Assembly (NCBI GenBank): GCA_024500155.1
Contig: CM044862.1
Location: forward strand, 43,534,001-43,598,000
From: Chenopodium formosanum
Lineage: Eukaryota; Streptophyta; Magnoliopsida; Caryophyllales; Amaranthaceae
Length of the DNA: 64,000 bases
Direction of reading: 5' to 3'
A program made the position numbers and the translations under genes. Positions 12,236-23,171 of the stretch are shown in pieces (within the stretch, counting starts at the first letter, position 1; each line of letters begins with the position of its first letter). The notes below the pieces were generated by a model that saw only the letters and a program-made list of their open reading frames with translations, was not told the DNA's origin and ran no database searches.

Positions 12236-12566
12236 AATACCTTGCAGACCTCTCCGAGGCCTCTCCAAGGCTTCTCTAAGCCCTCTCTAGCCAAATGCTT
12301 CTTCCTTGCTTGGTCATTAAGGTCCCAACTTGATTCCTTTGCAAAGCTGATTATCCAAGTACCTACACAAACAAACAAAGAAAGGAAATAAAAGGGAAGA
12401 AGAGCCAAATAAAAGGAAAATACGAGAAAAACATGAGAACCATAAAGAAAAGAGGAGAAAGAGAAACTAAAGGAAAAAGGACCAAAAATAAGAGAAGAAA
12501 GCATTAAAAAGGGAAAGAAATAACCCTAAAAGACTACCCTATGAGTGCCATAAATGACACTCATCA

Positions 12567-12580
12567 AATTCCCCCAAGCT
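12567..12580 (-). other. Polypurine tract of outer element
   Basis: The minus strand reads AGCTTGGGGGAATT immediately before the 3' LTR start TGATGAGTG. This is the expected position and composition for the plus-strand primer, and it fixes the element's orientation. Confidence 0.75.
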
Positions 12581-15110
12581 AGACTTTTGCTCGTCCCAAG
12601 CAAAACAAAGGCTAAAAAGGAAAAAGAAGGGCTTTTTCGAAGCAAAAAGAAAAAGAGGGGCGAGAATTTACACTAAGACTCACTGTCGTAGGAATCACGG
12701 TTGTTTTTAGCTACAACAAGCCATTTAAACCCCTAGATCGCCCTAGAAGACGAGTGATGCTCTCGTAAGGGTATCCTTAGAGTTTACCCATAACTCTCCA
12801 CCAAACCCCCAAGAGGCAAACCATAAAAGGAAAAGAAAGAGGAAAAAGGAAACAAAATCTTTACGAAATGGACTTTACAAAGAGACTATAATTCAAATGA
12901 ATAACAACCTTTCTAAAGTGAATTATGGTATGCACGTTATAAGATACCTAAGGTTGATTGAAACATAAATATGCTAAGCATAGGAACTAGTTATCACACT
13001 CCACTTTCATCCCAAACGATCTTACCGCGTTCCCCCTTCTAATCTCATATCTCCCCTTAATGAGCATCTCATAGATTCCGCGAAGGAACCGGAAAAAGAT
13101 CAATATTTTGGGCTACTCGACATCTTGATTTCGCATCCCCTTTCCTTAGTCTACAACCCATGATTCCCTCCACCGATGAAAGACTCAACTCCTAGGTCCA
13201 AAGGTCTTCCCAAAGGTTGTAACGTAAGGCAAGAAGGGTTAAGGTAGGCTAAAATTTAAAATTTGGTGGTTATCCTAAATTGTGAAGCAAAGATTGCGCA
13301 TTTCTTTACACCATAACCAAGTAATCACCAAATAAACATACCAATACCCCCAAGCTTATTCAAAGCTAAGATCACAAACATATACACAAAAAGCGTGAGA
13401 ACACTTCCCCCCAAGCTTAAATGGAGTATTGTCCTCAATGGTAAAAAAGGAAGAATACTCACCTAAAAATATTTTTGCATTTTTGCATTTTTCACTTTTT
13501 TTTCCATATTTCTTTATTAGTGCTTTGTCCTCGCCTCTTTTTATTTTGGACAGCTTTTTCAACTTTGCACTTGCTTTGTCCTTGCCTTTTTTTTTTTTTT
13601 TTTTTTTTTTAACTTTGGACGGCTTTTTACGAGACATATGCCATTATTCACAATGTATATACAACTTAAACTTGCTCATAAACTTGAACCAAGTTCCAAA
13701 CTTATAGAACATAATCTTCAACAACAATGACCATTGCTTCACAAAAACCAAAAATGAGAATGAAAATGAAACAAAAGGCTCAAGAGCTAAGGACGTGGCT
13801 TGAAAAGAAGGGAAAAAGGTTTAAAGGGCTAGCAAGAAGGAAAATGTATCCCAAAAACAAAAAGTAAAAGAAGGACACTATCCTAGAAAAAGGAAAAATA
13901 CTTCCCCGAAAAGATGCCTTTGTCCTCCCTAGGTGGTTCGGTCTCGGTCTTAGGAATCATACGTTAAGATCCTAGATTAGGTTTGCGAAAGTCAAGGATC
14001 CACGCCGCTCATACAAGAAAATGTTGAAAGCTTGAAAAAGTATGAATCTCACATGGTTGTAGCAAAAACTCCCTAAGGGTGTCAAGCCGAAAATAGGGAG
14101 CAACTACCAAACATGCAACAAACAAGTAGAATCCGGCTTCATGATCCCCCTAGTTCTAGACAACTACCTTAGCATGCTTTATCCTAGAATCAACCAAACG
14201 TATTCTCAAACCGTGCATACCACTACCACTTAGGAAGAAAAGCATTCAAGTTACAAGTCCAAATGTTATTATGCCCAAAGCAAGAACAAAACAAGACACG
14301 TTGCAAATTTGCTTTGATAAAAACAAAAATCTTTTTGGAGTTTTCAAAATAAAAGAACATGGAAATTCATATACAAAGGTGCATGACATATATGAATCAA
14401 CATCCCACCAAACATGATAGAATACCCTCCTCCAAGCTTGAATGAGACAACATGCTCAATCATAAGGCATAGAAAACATGGAAGAGGGAAACAAGGAGAT
14501 CAATCCAACAAACCAACATATGTCCAACAAGTCATCATACACTAGAGAAAGAGCAAGGAAGGATATTACCGGATATTAGGTGGGTGTAAATACCCGCAAA
14601 TGACCCAATTTTAACCTTTCACAGCTAACAACCTCTAATATTGAACCTTGCCTTCTATATGCTAGCAAATGTGGTGCCAATCTTCTTTGATTCTTGATCC
14701 AAATAGAAGCACCAAAGTATATCAAGTCATGTACCTAGCCAAAGGCACACAAACATTTCCATGAGAGAAAATCTATTCTAAAAAGAAAAGAAAATGAAAG
14801 CAATATAACACGGGTTACTTCCCGAGAAAGACTTGCTTAAGGTCCAAGCTTGACCGCTCTAGTAAAATAGTATTGCAACGAACGTAAGAGCTTGTCAAAT
14901 GCACTACTAAACATTTCATATGAAAGCAAGTGTGCACATGACAAAAATAAAGCATGAAACAAGCTTAGTGTACACCTATGAGGAAAGAGATGCTAAGAGA
15001 AGGAAGAAGAATCAAAAGAAAGCTCAACAAAATAAGAAAAGGAAAAGGAAAAAGAAGAAGAAGGCAAACTCTCCTCACAATAATTTTGGGTGGCAACATC
15101 ACCCTTTTCC
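12581..15110 (-). other. Non-coding 3' internal region of outer element
   Basis: About 2.5 kb lie between the gag-like frame and the polypurine tract. No protein domain is recognisable on either strand. It contains a T homopolymer near 13585-13610 and two CCAAGCTT-containing blocks (about 13395 and 14430), each followed by ATTGTCCTCAA- or CATGCTCAA-type text, possibly an old duplication. A lysine-rich plus-strand frame at 14920-15192 is low-complexity and antisense to the element. I see no gene. Confidence 0.6.
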
Positions 15111-15488
15111 TCAAATTGAGACAAATGAGCCACATACAAGGGGGATCCCAATAGGCTCATTGACGAAGGAAGGGAGGGATATAGGAGTGTAGGGAATATG
15201 GTTGAAAGTGCTTGAAAAAGGGACATGAGAGGAGGGAATAGGGGCTATGGTCTCACAAATGAACTCTTCTTCACCACCATGCCTCAAATCACCAATAATA
15301 GCATGAAAATCAATCATAGAATCCTCAAAAGAAGAACACTCAAGATCATCATCTCCCTCAAACATCCAACTTCCAAGAGGAACTACATAATCCCCTTCAC
15401 TACAACCATAAACAACAACTCCCTCAACTTCCTTAAACCCTAAAGTCTCAAAGCCATGCATGAATGGATGCAAATTCATTTCAAACTC
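15111..15488 (-). pseudogene. Outer gag-like frame, C-terminal part
   Basis: This continues, in the same reading frame, the minus-strand polypeptide that breaks off at 51122. If the Tat tandem and one AACTC copy are ignored, the codons join without a shift. The part seen here runs about 125 codons and ends at a stop at 15111. It is acidic and rich in aromatic residues, with no zinc knuckle or protease motif. Function is inferred only from position after the PBS and the gag-like N-terminal part. Confidence 0.6.
15484..15488. repeat. Target-site duplication of inner Tat tandem, left (AACTC)
   Basis: AACTC directly precedes the LTR start TGTAGACACC. The identical pentamer follows the last LTR at 51117-51121. 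No copy is expected, or seen, around the middle LTR. Confidence 0.92.
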
Positions 15489-16040
15489 TGTAGACACCCT
15501 TTTGTGTCTCCCCAAAACCAAACCCGGTGATGAGTGCCTTTCACGTCGAATCATAATCGAATGAAACGAAAGTGTGGAAAGGTCTAGTGTTGCGGAAAGT
15601 TTTATTTCTTTTCTTTTCTCCCTGTTTTTGAAAACTTTATTTTAAGAAAACAGCCAATCCAGTTTGGTTGGTCCATGATATGGGTCCAATAGTGGTGTAG
15701 TTGGATATAGCTTGCAAAGACCTTTCCAAAGATATATCATAAGCCCAATTCCGATGAATATTGAGGAAGTTATGGCCAATTTACTAAACTGGGCCCGGTT
15801 TGAGCTTTAAGTACGGCCTAATGATCTAGGGGAGGGCCTAATATAATTTATCATTCCTAATGCGATTAGGAATGGTTTTAGTCTTCTAGAACATTCTAGA
15901 AGGTCTTATCATTCCTAATTCAATTAGGACTCTTCAGAGTTTTAATCAAGATCAAATAGCATTTTCGATTAAAATTATATTATTTTATCTTCCAGTACGG
16001 GAAATTTATCAGATTTTCGAAAACGCGTTGAAAACAGTTT

Positions 16041-16135
16041 GGCGTCCAACCCCAGGCCTTGGCGCCAAGCGCTAGCCATTGGCGCCTGGCGCTAGCCACT
16101 GGTCCTGGCGCCAATTAGCCAGGGCTGGCGCCAAT
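16041..16135 (+). promoter_or_regulatory. TTGGCGCCAA cluster upstream of LTR 1 TATA box
   Basis: Four GGCGCC palindromes plus GGCGTC and AGCGCT relatives lie within ~95 bp, ending 60 bp before the TATA box. The core resembles the plant E2F/DP site consensus (WTTSSCSS). That comparison is inference. The equivalent cluster in LTR 2 (32521-32610) is rearranged inside, while LTR 3 (49725-49820) keeps the LTR 1 arrangement. Confidence 0.5.
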
Positions 16136-16194
16136 GTGTTTTTGCGATCTTCAGACTCTGTTTTGTTAAATTATCTCTTTTGGATGATTTTCTC

Positions 16195-16202
16195 TATAAA
16201 TA
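16195..16202 (+). promoter_or_regulatory. TATA box, inner LTR 1
   Basis: TATAAATA sits about 700 bp into the LTR. It precedes the microsatellite and AATAAA signal, which matches a U3/R boundary. Its sequence is identical in LTR 2 and LTR 3. Confidence 0.75.
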
Positions 16203-17447
16203 TCGTATCAAAAACTCCGTTTTCATTCATCAACCATCATCAAGAAGCACCAAGAATCATCGATTCTCTTCTTCATTCATTCATTCATTCATTCATCTAC
16301 AGTCAAATAATCAAATCAAATCATTCATTCATTCATTCATCAATTTTCATCATATTTATTCTTTAGAATAAATTTTTTTTTTTTGCTTTTTAACACAAAA
16401 TTCCGCATTCACAAGATCTTGATACACCTAACCATATTCGAAGTTGCCTTCGCCCTAGACGTGAAAGGTTTTAATTTCTAAGGGTTTGGTCCCAAATCTC
16501 TCTTTCAATTATTTAATTTAATTGCTTTGATTATTATTTTCCTTGAAGTTACTAACGTGTGGATTTTGTCATTAGAAAGAGGTACAAGGCATCCAAGTAA
16601 GTAGTTTAATGGTTTAATTGATATTATGATGTAGATATCATGCTTAGATTATTATTTTAATTCCTAGTATCATGTCTAGGGTAAATTTAATATTAAATAT
16701 GATTGGTACGATGCTTCCTATGTTCTTCCTAATGTTAATTCATGTTAGTATCATGTTAGGGATAAAGATTTGATTTTTATTGCTTAGTGACATGCTAGGA
16801 TTTGTTATTAATCTTGTTAGTATCATGCCTAGGATCTTGCTATGCTTTAGCATGATTTTGATTATGATTTATGATGATTATTATTATTCATGATTATTTA
16901 TTATGTTGCTTGATATATTTTATTTGTTATTGCTTGATCACCTTTTATGCATGCTTAAAGGGAATTGATACTTGCAATCACGCTTAATAAGATAATTAAT
17001 AATCTTGTTTAGGGTTAATTATGATTATAATTCAAGTGATCGCCAATAATAGTTTATTTGTGCATTATATTCAACCAACATAGATTAAACAGGTTTAGGG
17101 TTAATCCTATTACTTGTATGTTAGTCAGAAAGCGCACATGAATACGAGCAGAATAAAGTAGAGGCCTATTATTAGGGCAGGTTCAATCTCATTTAGGTTG
17201 GATTTGTACCATCATCCCCGAACCCTTATTTGGTTCATGACCTTATGGAGTTGACGATCTCTTGGATCGTTAAGGGGTGTAACGTTCACCTCGTGAAAGG
17301 TTTACAAGTTCCTTAAAAACTTGTTGGCGACTATTTTGCTCTATCTTCTTCCCTTTTGAACACCACCGTACTTTAGTGTATGATCACAGTGGGGTTAAGT
17401 TCAAGCTAGTGGGATTTTAAAGGCTTGAAACTATTCCCTACAGTTTT

Positions 17448-17465
17448 TGGCAACTCCGCTGGGGA
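17448..17465 (+). other. Primer binding site, inner copy 1
   Basis: TGGCAACTCCGCTGGGGA begins 6 nt after the LTR. Copy 2 has TGGCGACTCC, so copy 1 has one change (G to A). PBSs of this TGGCGACTC type in the Tat/Ogre group are usually assigned to tRNA-Arg; I could not check the tRNA match. Confidence 0.7.
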
Positions 17466-19120
17466 GGATTTCTATTTTAATTCCTGAATTTGTTTTCGCA
17501 ATGATTTAGAATGAGTGGATGAGACTCGAAAAGTTCTAAGTATTTCATGTGCGTAATTTTGATTAACATTATTGTCATATGCATAAAAAGGTTCTCATTG
17601 GAAAGACCATCCGTAATGAGTCAAAAACATAGGATTTTACACGTAGGAAATTTGAGAAATGTCTTTCACAACTAGGACTGAAATAACACCGCGCGAAACT
17701 GGATGATTTTATTGAGCACAGAAAGTTGCTGAGGCATGTGGGAAGTAGCGTCAGGGGCCAGAGCTTGGCGCCATACGTTTAGCCGTAGCGCCTGACGCCA
17801 TTACTGGCGTCTGGCGCTACAGTTAAAAGTTGGCGCCAGTCTCTGTTTGTTGGCGCCAATTTTCCCCAATACCGAGCCAGAAATATGCGTTCTAATTTCG
17901 ACCGATTTTTCGTATTGTTTGCTCGATCCTACTTCCTGATTGAATTTTTTTCTTACTTTTCTGAAACCCATATGTGTTCTACATATGGACATAACCCTCT
18001 GGGAATTCATGCTCTATCTTCCCGATTGAACACTCCTGGCAACAAAGGGTACATCTGAGAGGTTGAATTCACCAAACCATGGAAGTGAGTTTTTCTAAAA
18101 ACTCGCGGTGTCCTATCCACACGCGTTAACCCTTCACGGTTAGGCTTCTACGCGGTGCATCTGGACAATTAACCATGGACCCTATTTGACTAAACCATAT
18201 CCCGAACTTTAGATAACTAGAGCCATGGTTAGGTTGCGAACTCATTGCATCATATTGTGCCTACTTGACTAATTGTGCATTATTTGTTGTGCATATATAT
18301 TCTATGCTTCTCTTAACCGTTTGTTGATTTGTGTTGAGATTAAAATTAATGACTTAAAGAACTTTGCCTAATTAATTAATTAATTAATTTGAGTCAATAA
18401 AGTTTCTTTTTAATCGGAATTGACCTAGTACGACTTTAGGCATACCCCAGTTGACTAATAATACCGAAAACAGTCCCAGACCAAGGCTCCAATGTTGGTG
18501 CCAAAGTCTGAGCTGTAGCGCCACTGTATGGTGTGTAGCGCCAGACAATTACTAAAAACACTGGCGCCAATCACCATATTGTGACGCCAGTCCTGTCGCT
18601 TGGCCGACAGTTCGGATTATTTGTCGAGTCATCACCTAATGTCTAATTAGTCATTTTCTGTTTAATTCGGTTAATTTTGCCGACAATAATGCTTAAATAA
18701 ATTAATGTTCGAGTTTAGGCACTAAGTCCCATGGTCTTACACAAGAGTCCAAACATGTCACTTACACTCAATACACACACTAATACACATGTCTTGATCA
18801 TGATTAAGAGAGTCTTGTGTGCGCGCCTTTTTTCGTCATTTTTTTTAGGGGGGTAAGTCGGATATTAATCCTCCAATAAATAATAATACTTAGTTCCCTA
18901 AACACATGTACATTATTGCTCCCTAAAAATATGCATACCTTTTTTTTAAAAAATAAAAACCAAAGTCAAAATTGATTCGAGTCAAGTAATTAAAACGCAA
19001 ATTGGCTTAATTTACAGCGCGTGGTCAAGAAAGGAAGGACGATTAATCAAAGATAACCTCTTCGTACAAGTCCAACTTTTCGACAAACCTATAGCCCGCA
19101 AGAGGAAAGCAAGAGTCATA
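17466..19120 (+). other. Long untranslated leader, inner copy 1
   Basis: About 1.65 kb lie between the PBS and the gag start. There are two further GGCGCC clusters (about 17755-17865 and 18488-18600), a TAAT/ATTAATT-rich patch near 18365-18390 and a TTTACAG acceptor-like site at 19011-19017, about 100 bp before the gag ATG. No open frame with a recognisable product exists. Long leaders are usual in Tat elements. Confidence 0.65.
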
Positions 19121-20968
19121 ATGGCAACTCAAGAAGAAGTCAATGATCTCAAGAACCAACTGGTAACTGTAACTGAGACACTGAAACTTCTCGCACTTAA
19201 GATCGAGGATCCCGTGAAGCAAAAACAAATGGACCTCATGCAAGAGAGCCTAAGCAAGTTGTCCAACGACTACAAGTTTCAAGAACTCACATCCCAAGGG
19301 GTCTCGGTGGATAAAGATCTTCTTCCGCAGAAGTTCAGTGCCAACGACATCCCAAAATTTAGGGCAATCGACAACCCCTACTTCCATCTAAGAGCATTTG
19401 AAACAATAATGAGTATCAAGGGTATCGATAAGAAAGTCTTCCCTTCCCTGTTCTCGCTATCTCTCGAGACCGTTTGCTAAAAATGGTTCTTTTCTCTTGA
19501 AAAATAAAAGACCTCTACCTGGGAATCCATAGCAAACGCTTTCGTTGATAGGTACAAGTGCAACATTCAAGTCAAAACTGACCATAGAGAACTTGAAATC
19601 CTCAAACAGAAGGAGAATGAAGGCTTCACTGCTTTCTTTAACAAGTGGAGAGAAACCTCAGCTAAAATGATCAAGGTACCAAGTGAAAAAGAGTCTGTGA
19701 GACTGTTCATTAAAAACCTCCAAGAAAAATATTAAAAACATCTTAAATATCAAAACAACCTTCATACTTTTAAGGCTGTTTACGATATTGGGATTAATAT
19801 TGAAGATGACTTGGCTAAATCTAAAGCTGCCAACAATAGCTCCAACAGTGGCTGGAAAGGAAAGAAGAACGACAATCCTTCTTCTTCCAAAACCGCCCAC
19901 ACAAATAATGTTAGCACCTTTAATCAAGGAGAAGTCCTCGCCATGAACAACCAAGGACAAAAGAAACCATTTAGGAGAAACTTCACTCCTATTGGCATGA
20001 GCTATGACACCGCATTTGATCGATTAAATGCAAAAGGTCTTATAACTCCCATTGGACCATTTGGAGATCCACCAGTTGAGAAGAGGTCGCCTAACTGGAA
20101 CCCCAACGCACATTGCAAGTATCACCAAGGTAGGGGCCATTCTACTGAAAGTTGTTGGAAGCTTAAGGAAGCTATCCAAGACCTAATTGACAGTAACAAG
20201 CTGCCATTGCCCCCTGTCAGTAAGAAGCCAAGTATCGACAATGCACCTCTAGCTCACACTTTGGCTATCTCCGATGAAGAAAGCAAAGTTGACCCCTTAT
20301 CTCTCATTAAGCCTATCAAAGCAACCAACGTCGAAGAAGAAGAAGAAGAGATCTTTTTTCGACGTCAAAGATAACCTCCCAGAACTAGCAAATGAGGTAG
20401 ACATACGGTTGCTCACACTGTTTATGAGGGAGACATCGCAATTGTTACGTGAAACTCTCAAAATTATGAACGAACTTCACAGGAAATATGAGGAAGAACC
20501 TAAAAGAGAATTCACACCAGTGGAAACGACTTATGAGGCAAAGTATTTTCCCTTACAAGTCACCGAAAGACCCAAGAAGAGTAATAAAGTTTATACTCCA
20601 ATTGGGATCCCATATGCACAAATGTTTGAAATGCTCTCCGAGAGTGGCAAGGTCAAACCTCTCGAACCGAGACCATTTGAATCATTAAAAAGGACAGATA
20701 GATATTACTTTCAGTACCATCAATCGGGGGGGCACACCCTAGAAAACTGCTTCAAATTCAAGGATTTGGTGCAGAAAATGATTGATAAAAAGGAGTTAGT
20801 CCAAGTTTAACAAGAAGAGGACATAATTGTTAATGGAGTATGGGACAGTGATGAAGAAGATTTCTACCTAAAAGACATAGTAGGACCTTCACCTTCTATA
20901 TCATACACCACAGACGACATTTGGGCTGAAGAAGATTCATCAATAGACGTCCTCACAAGATCCGGGAG
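19121..20968 (+). pseudogene. gag: gag, inner copy 1 (broken)
   Basis: Structural capsid/nucleocapsid protein of the retrotransposon. It starts MATQEEVNDLKNQL with a coiled-coil-like N-terminus, followed by the retrotransposon gag core. Near 20115-20160 lies a zinc knuckle of form CX2HX4HX4C (CKYHQGRGHSTESC). A second knuckle near 20700-20750 has lost its first Cys (YYFQYH instead of YYCQYH in copy 2). In-frame stops lie at 19478-19480, 19505-19507, 19733-19735 and 20808-20810. An extra GAA run plus one T near 20340-20358 shifts the frame. Protease coding follows in the shifted frame. The protein cannot be made intact. Confidence 0.88.
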
Positions 20969-20969
20969 A

Positions 20970-23168
20970 ATGCAACCTCCCGTTTCAACACAACCTATGC
21001 CTACTGTACAACAAGTTCCCATGCCTATCATCGAAGACAATGACATCGTTAAACAATTCAAGAAAACAAAAGTTGAGATGAATGTATGGAAGCTTCTGGA
21101 AACATCTCGAGAACATAGGTTGGTTGGTTGTGATTCTGACACCACTCCTGAGGGACTAGCTAACTTCCTCACGAGTGATCTCCCTAGTCCAATCAATCTA
21201 ATCACCTTCTCTGACAAAGATTTACCCCCAGAAGGTGACAAATACTACAAGGCGTTAAACCTCACGGTAGTCTGCAAAAGGATGAATGTTCCCATGACTC
21301 TTGTAGACAATGGATCGGCTATTAATGTCTGCCCTCTTAGGACTGTGAGGATGCTCGGCATAAGGGATGAGGATTTAACTCCGTCCACACAAGGAATAAG
21401 AGCTTACGATAATACTCGACGTCAAGCTCTTGGCAAAATAACCCTATATGTGACGGAAGGAGCAATAGAACATGCTACTACTTTTCAAGTGGTAGACATC
21501 AAAGCCTCATTCAATCTGTTATTAGGACGCCCTTGGCTCCATGATCTAAAGGCCGTCCCTTCATCTCTTCACCAACAAGTGAAAGCTATAGTTGGAGGAA
21601 TCCCCATCACTATTGACGCTTCGCCGATGAGGGTCAAATCAATAGAAAATCCAATCATCAATGTGGAGCACGACGAAGATGATGAAGACCTATGGGGCTT
21701 TAACGAAGAAGTTTCCTTAATCCAAGAGGATGAAAGGACATCTCTTTGCCACGACCCTTATTCCAACATGATTATCAACACCATGCTGAAGAAACAAGGA
21801 CACTTCCTTGGGATGACCTTAGGAAAGAAGAAAGGGATAGCAAAATCGATAGAGTCACCTGGGGTCCCTAAACTAGTTACTTTTGGACTTTGTTTCGAAC
21901 CGACTCGGAAAGATCTCAAGCGAGCCCAGGACAAGTTGAAAGCACGTAGGAACGCTCGCATTCAAAAGAAAGCAATTCCAATGGATCAGTACCCTCTTAC
22001 GCTTAATGGTCAGTTTATAAAAGAAGGAGAGGACTATCCATGCCATGAATTTCCTGAACCATTTGTTGTAAGTGGCATACGACAACCAGGATTCGAGATT
22101 TTCTTGGATTGCTACTTCACTGATGAAATCCCAACTCCCGTCCATGAGGAGAAAGCACCCCCATGCTTTGACTTTAACGTCATGGGATTACTGTTTGGGC
22201 GAGAAAAGAATGAGCCAGTTTATGAGGAAGATAACTCCTCACTCATTCAAACGGTCCTACAAAGCGAAAACTTCGACCCCTCAATGCTAATTACCCCAGC
22301 TGAAGGATCACTGCAAGGGTGGCGCAAGACTATCAAGGTGACTACTCCGAGTGGAAGGAAGATATTTATCACGACAGGGCAAGGGCCGATATTTGAAGAA
22401 TTGTCAGAGTCAGAGTCAGAGTCTGAGTCAGAGTCTTTCCCTTTAGAATCTTCTAAGTCTTTAGCTATAATGCCTCCCCTTCCTGTTTCTTCTCCTAGGA
22501 TAGTTAGTGATCCAGTCCCTGAGGACATATCATTCTTTGATGTAATGATCTCAGAGTATAATAATATCGCTCATTCTCCTTACTCCTCGTGTTCTTCCCT
22601 AACCCAAGATGACGAACATTGCTTAGCTAACGATGAAAAAGATAAAGAAATTTTTAAAGCAATGGAAACACTTGAAAAGAAAACATTAGTAATTGAAGAG
22701 ACTGAAATAGTTGACATCTCAAATGATTCAACTCATAAAAGAGAAGTTAAAATCGGACTAACACTGAATAAACAAGAAAGAACCGATTTAATTAACTTGC
22801 TTAAAGAATTTATCGATGTATTTGCTTGGTCATATGAAGATATGTCAGGCATTAACAAAGAAATAGCTCATCACACTATACCATTAATACCAGGAATGAA
22901 ACCTGTAAAACAAAAGTTGCGTCGAATGAAACTCGACGTAGCACTTAAAATAAAAGAAGAAGTTCAAAAACAAATAACTGCAGGTTTCATCAAGGTATCC
23001 AAATACCCCGAATGGGTCGCCAACGTCGTCCCAGTTCCAAAGAAAGACGGAAGGGTAAGAATGTGTGTCGACTATCGAGATCTAAATAAGGCAAGTCCAA
23101 AGGACGACTTCCCTTTGCCACACATCGATATTCTGGTAGACAACACGGCAAATCACGCGCTTCTCTAA
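20970..23168 (+). pseudogene. pol: Protease, G-patch-like spacer and N-terminal RT, inner copy 1
   Basis: This 732-codon open frame contains, in order: an aspartic protease with LVDNGSAINVCP (catalytic Asp codon 21306-21308; DNG rather than DTG is usual in Tat proteases), the LLGRPWLHDLKAV box near residues 185-200, a glycine-containing GMTLGKKKGI stretch that looks like a reduced G-patch (~residue 280), and an acidic ESESES repeat near 22405-22435. It ends with the first RT blocks (KQKLRRMKLDV, FIKVSKYPEWVANVVPVPKKDGRVRMCVDYRDLNKA split over two lines of homology). It ends at a TAA (23166-23168) where copy 2 has a Ser codon, so RT is cut before its catalytic loop. An in-frame deletion near 21120 removes residues present in copy 2. 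Confidence 0.9.
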
Positions 23169-23171
23169 TTC

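Larger units (their letters stand above)
11005..12566 (-). repeat. Outer element 3' LTR (left)
   Basis: The LTR is bounded by TGACGAGTGG and CACTCATCA. Read on the minus strand it contains a purine/pyrimidine-biased stretch (12360-12540), a CCGCGG-rich block (11970-12235), a TATA box (11941-11950), an R-region hairpin (11834-11878) and an AT-rich U5. It aligns almost throughout with 52361-53945. The right LTR has additional GC-rich units. Confidence 0.92.
15489..17442 (+). repeat. Inner LTR 1
   Basis: The LTR begins TGTAGACACC and ends CCCTACA. It holds the GGCGCC cluster (16041-16135), a TATA box (16195-16202), an ATTC/TTCA microsatellite (16265-16342), a candidate AATAAA signal (16367-16372) and a GTAAGTA splice-donor-like site (16597). 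Relative to the other LTRs it carries a private T-run after AATAAA and many private substitutions in its downstream half. Confidence 0.93.

Noticed and set aside
11904..12504. Arg/Pro-rich frames on both strands through the GC block (also 53259-53883)
   Set aside because: Stop codons are scarce because of the CCGCGG composition. The two LTRs differ by indels here without frame conservation.
13356..13707. Lys-rich and Phe-rich frames around the T homopolymer
   Set aside because: Low-complexity translation of a homopolymer in the non-coding internal part of the outer element.
14920..15192. Lysine-rich 90-codon plus-strand frame
   Set aside because: Antisense to the outer element, dominated by an A-rich tract, and overlapping the end of the gag-like frame; no recognisable domain.
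16079..16371. Frames such as MDDFLYKYRIKNS in all three LTRs
   Set aside because: They start in U3/R and run through the ATTC microsatellite. Conservation is explained by LTR identity.
22247..22528. Antisense DSDSDSDS frame opposite pol (also 38737-39018)
   Set aside because: Shadow of the GAG/TCT repeat that encodes ESESES in the sense pol frame.
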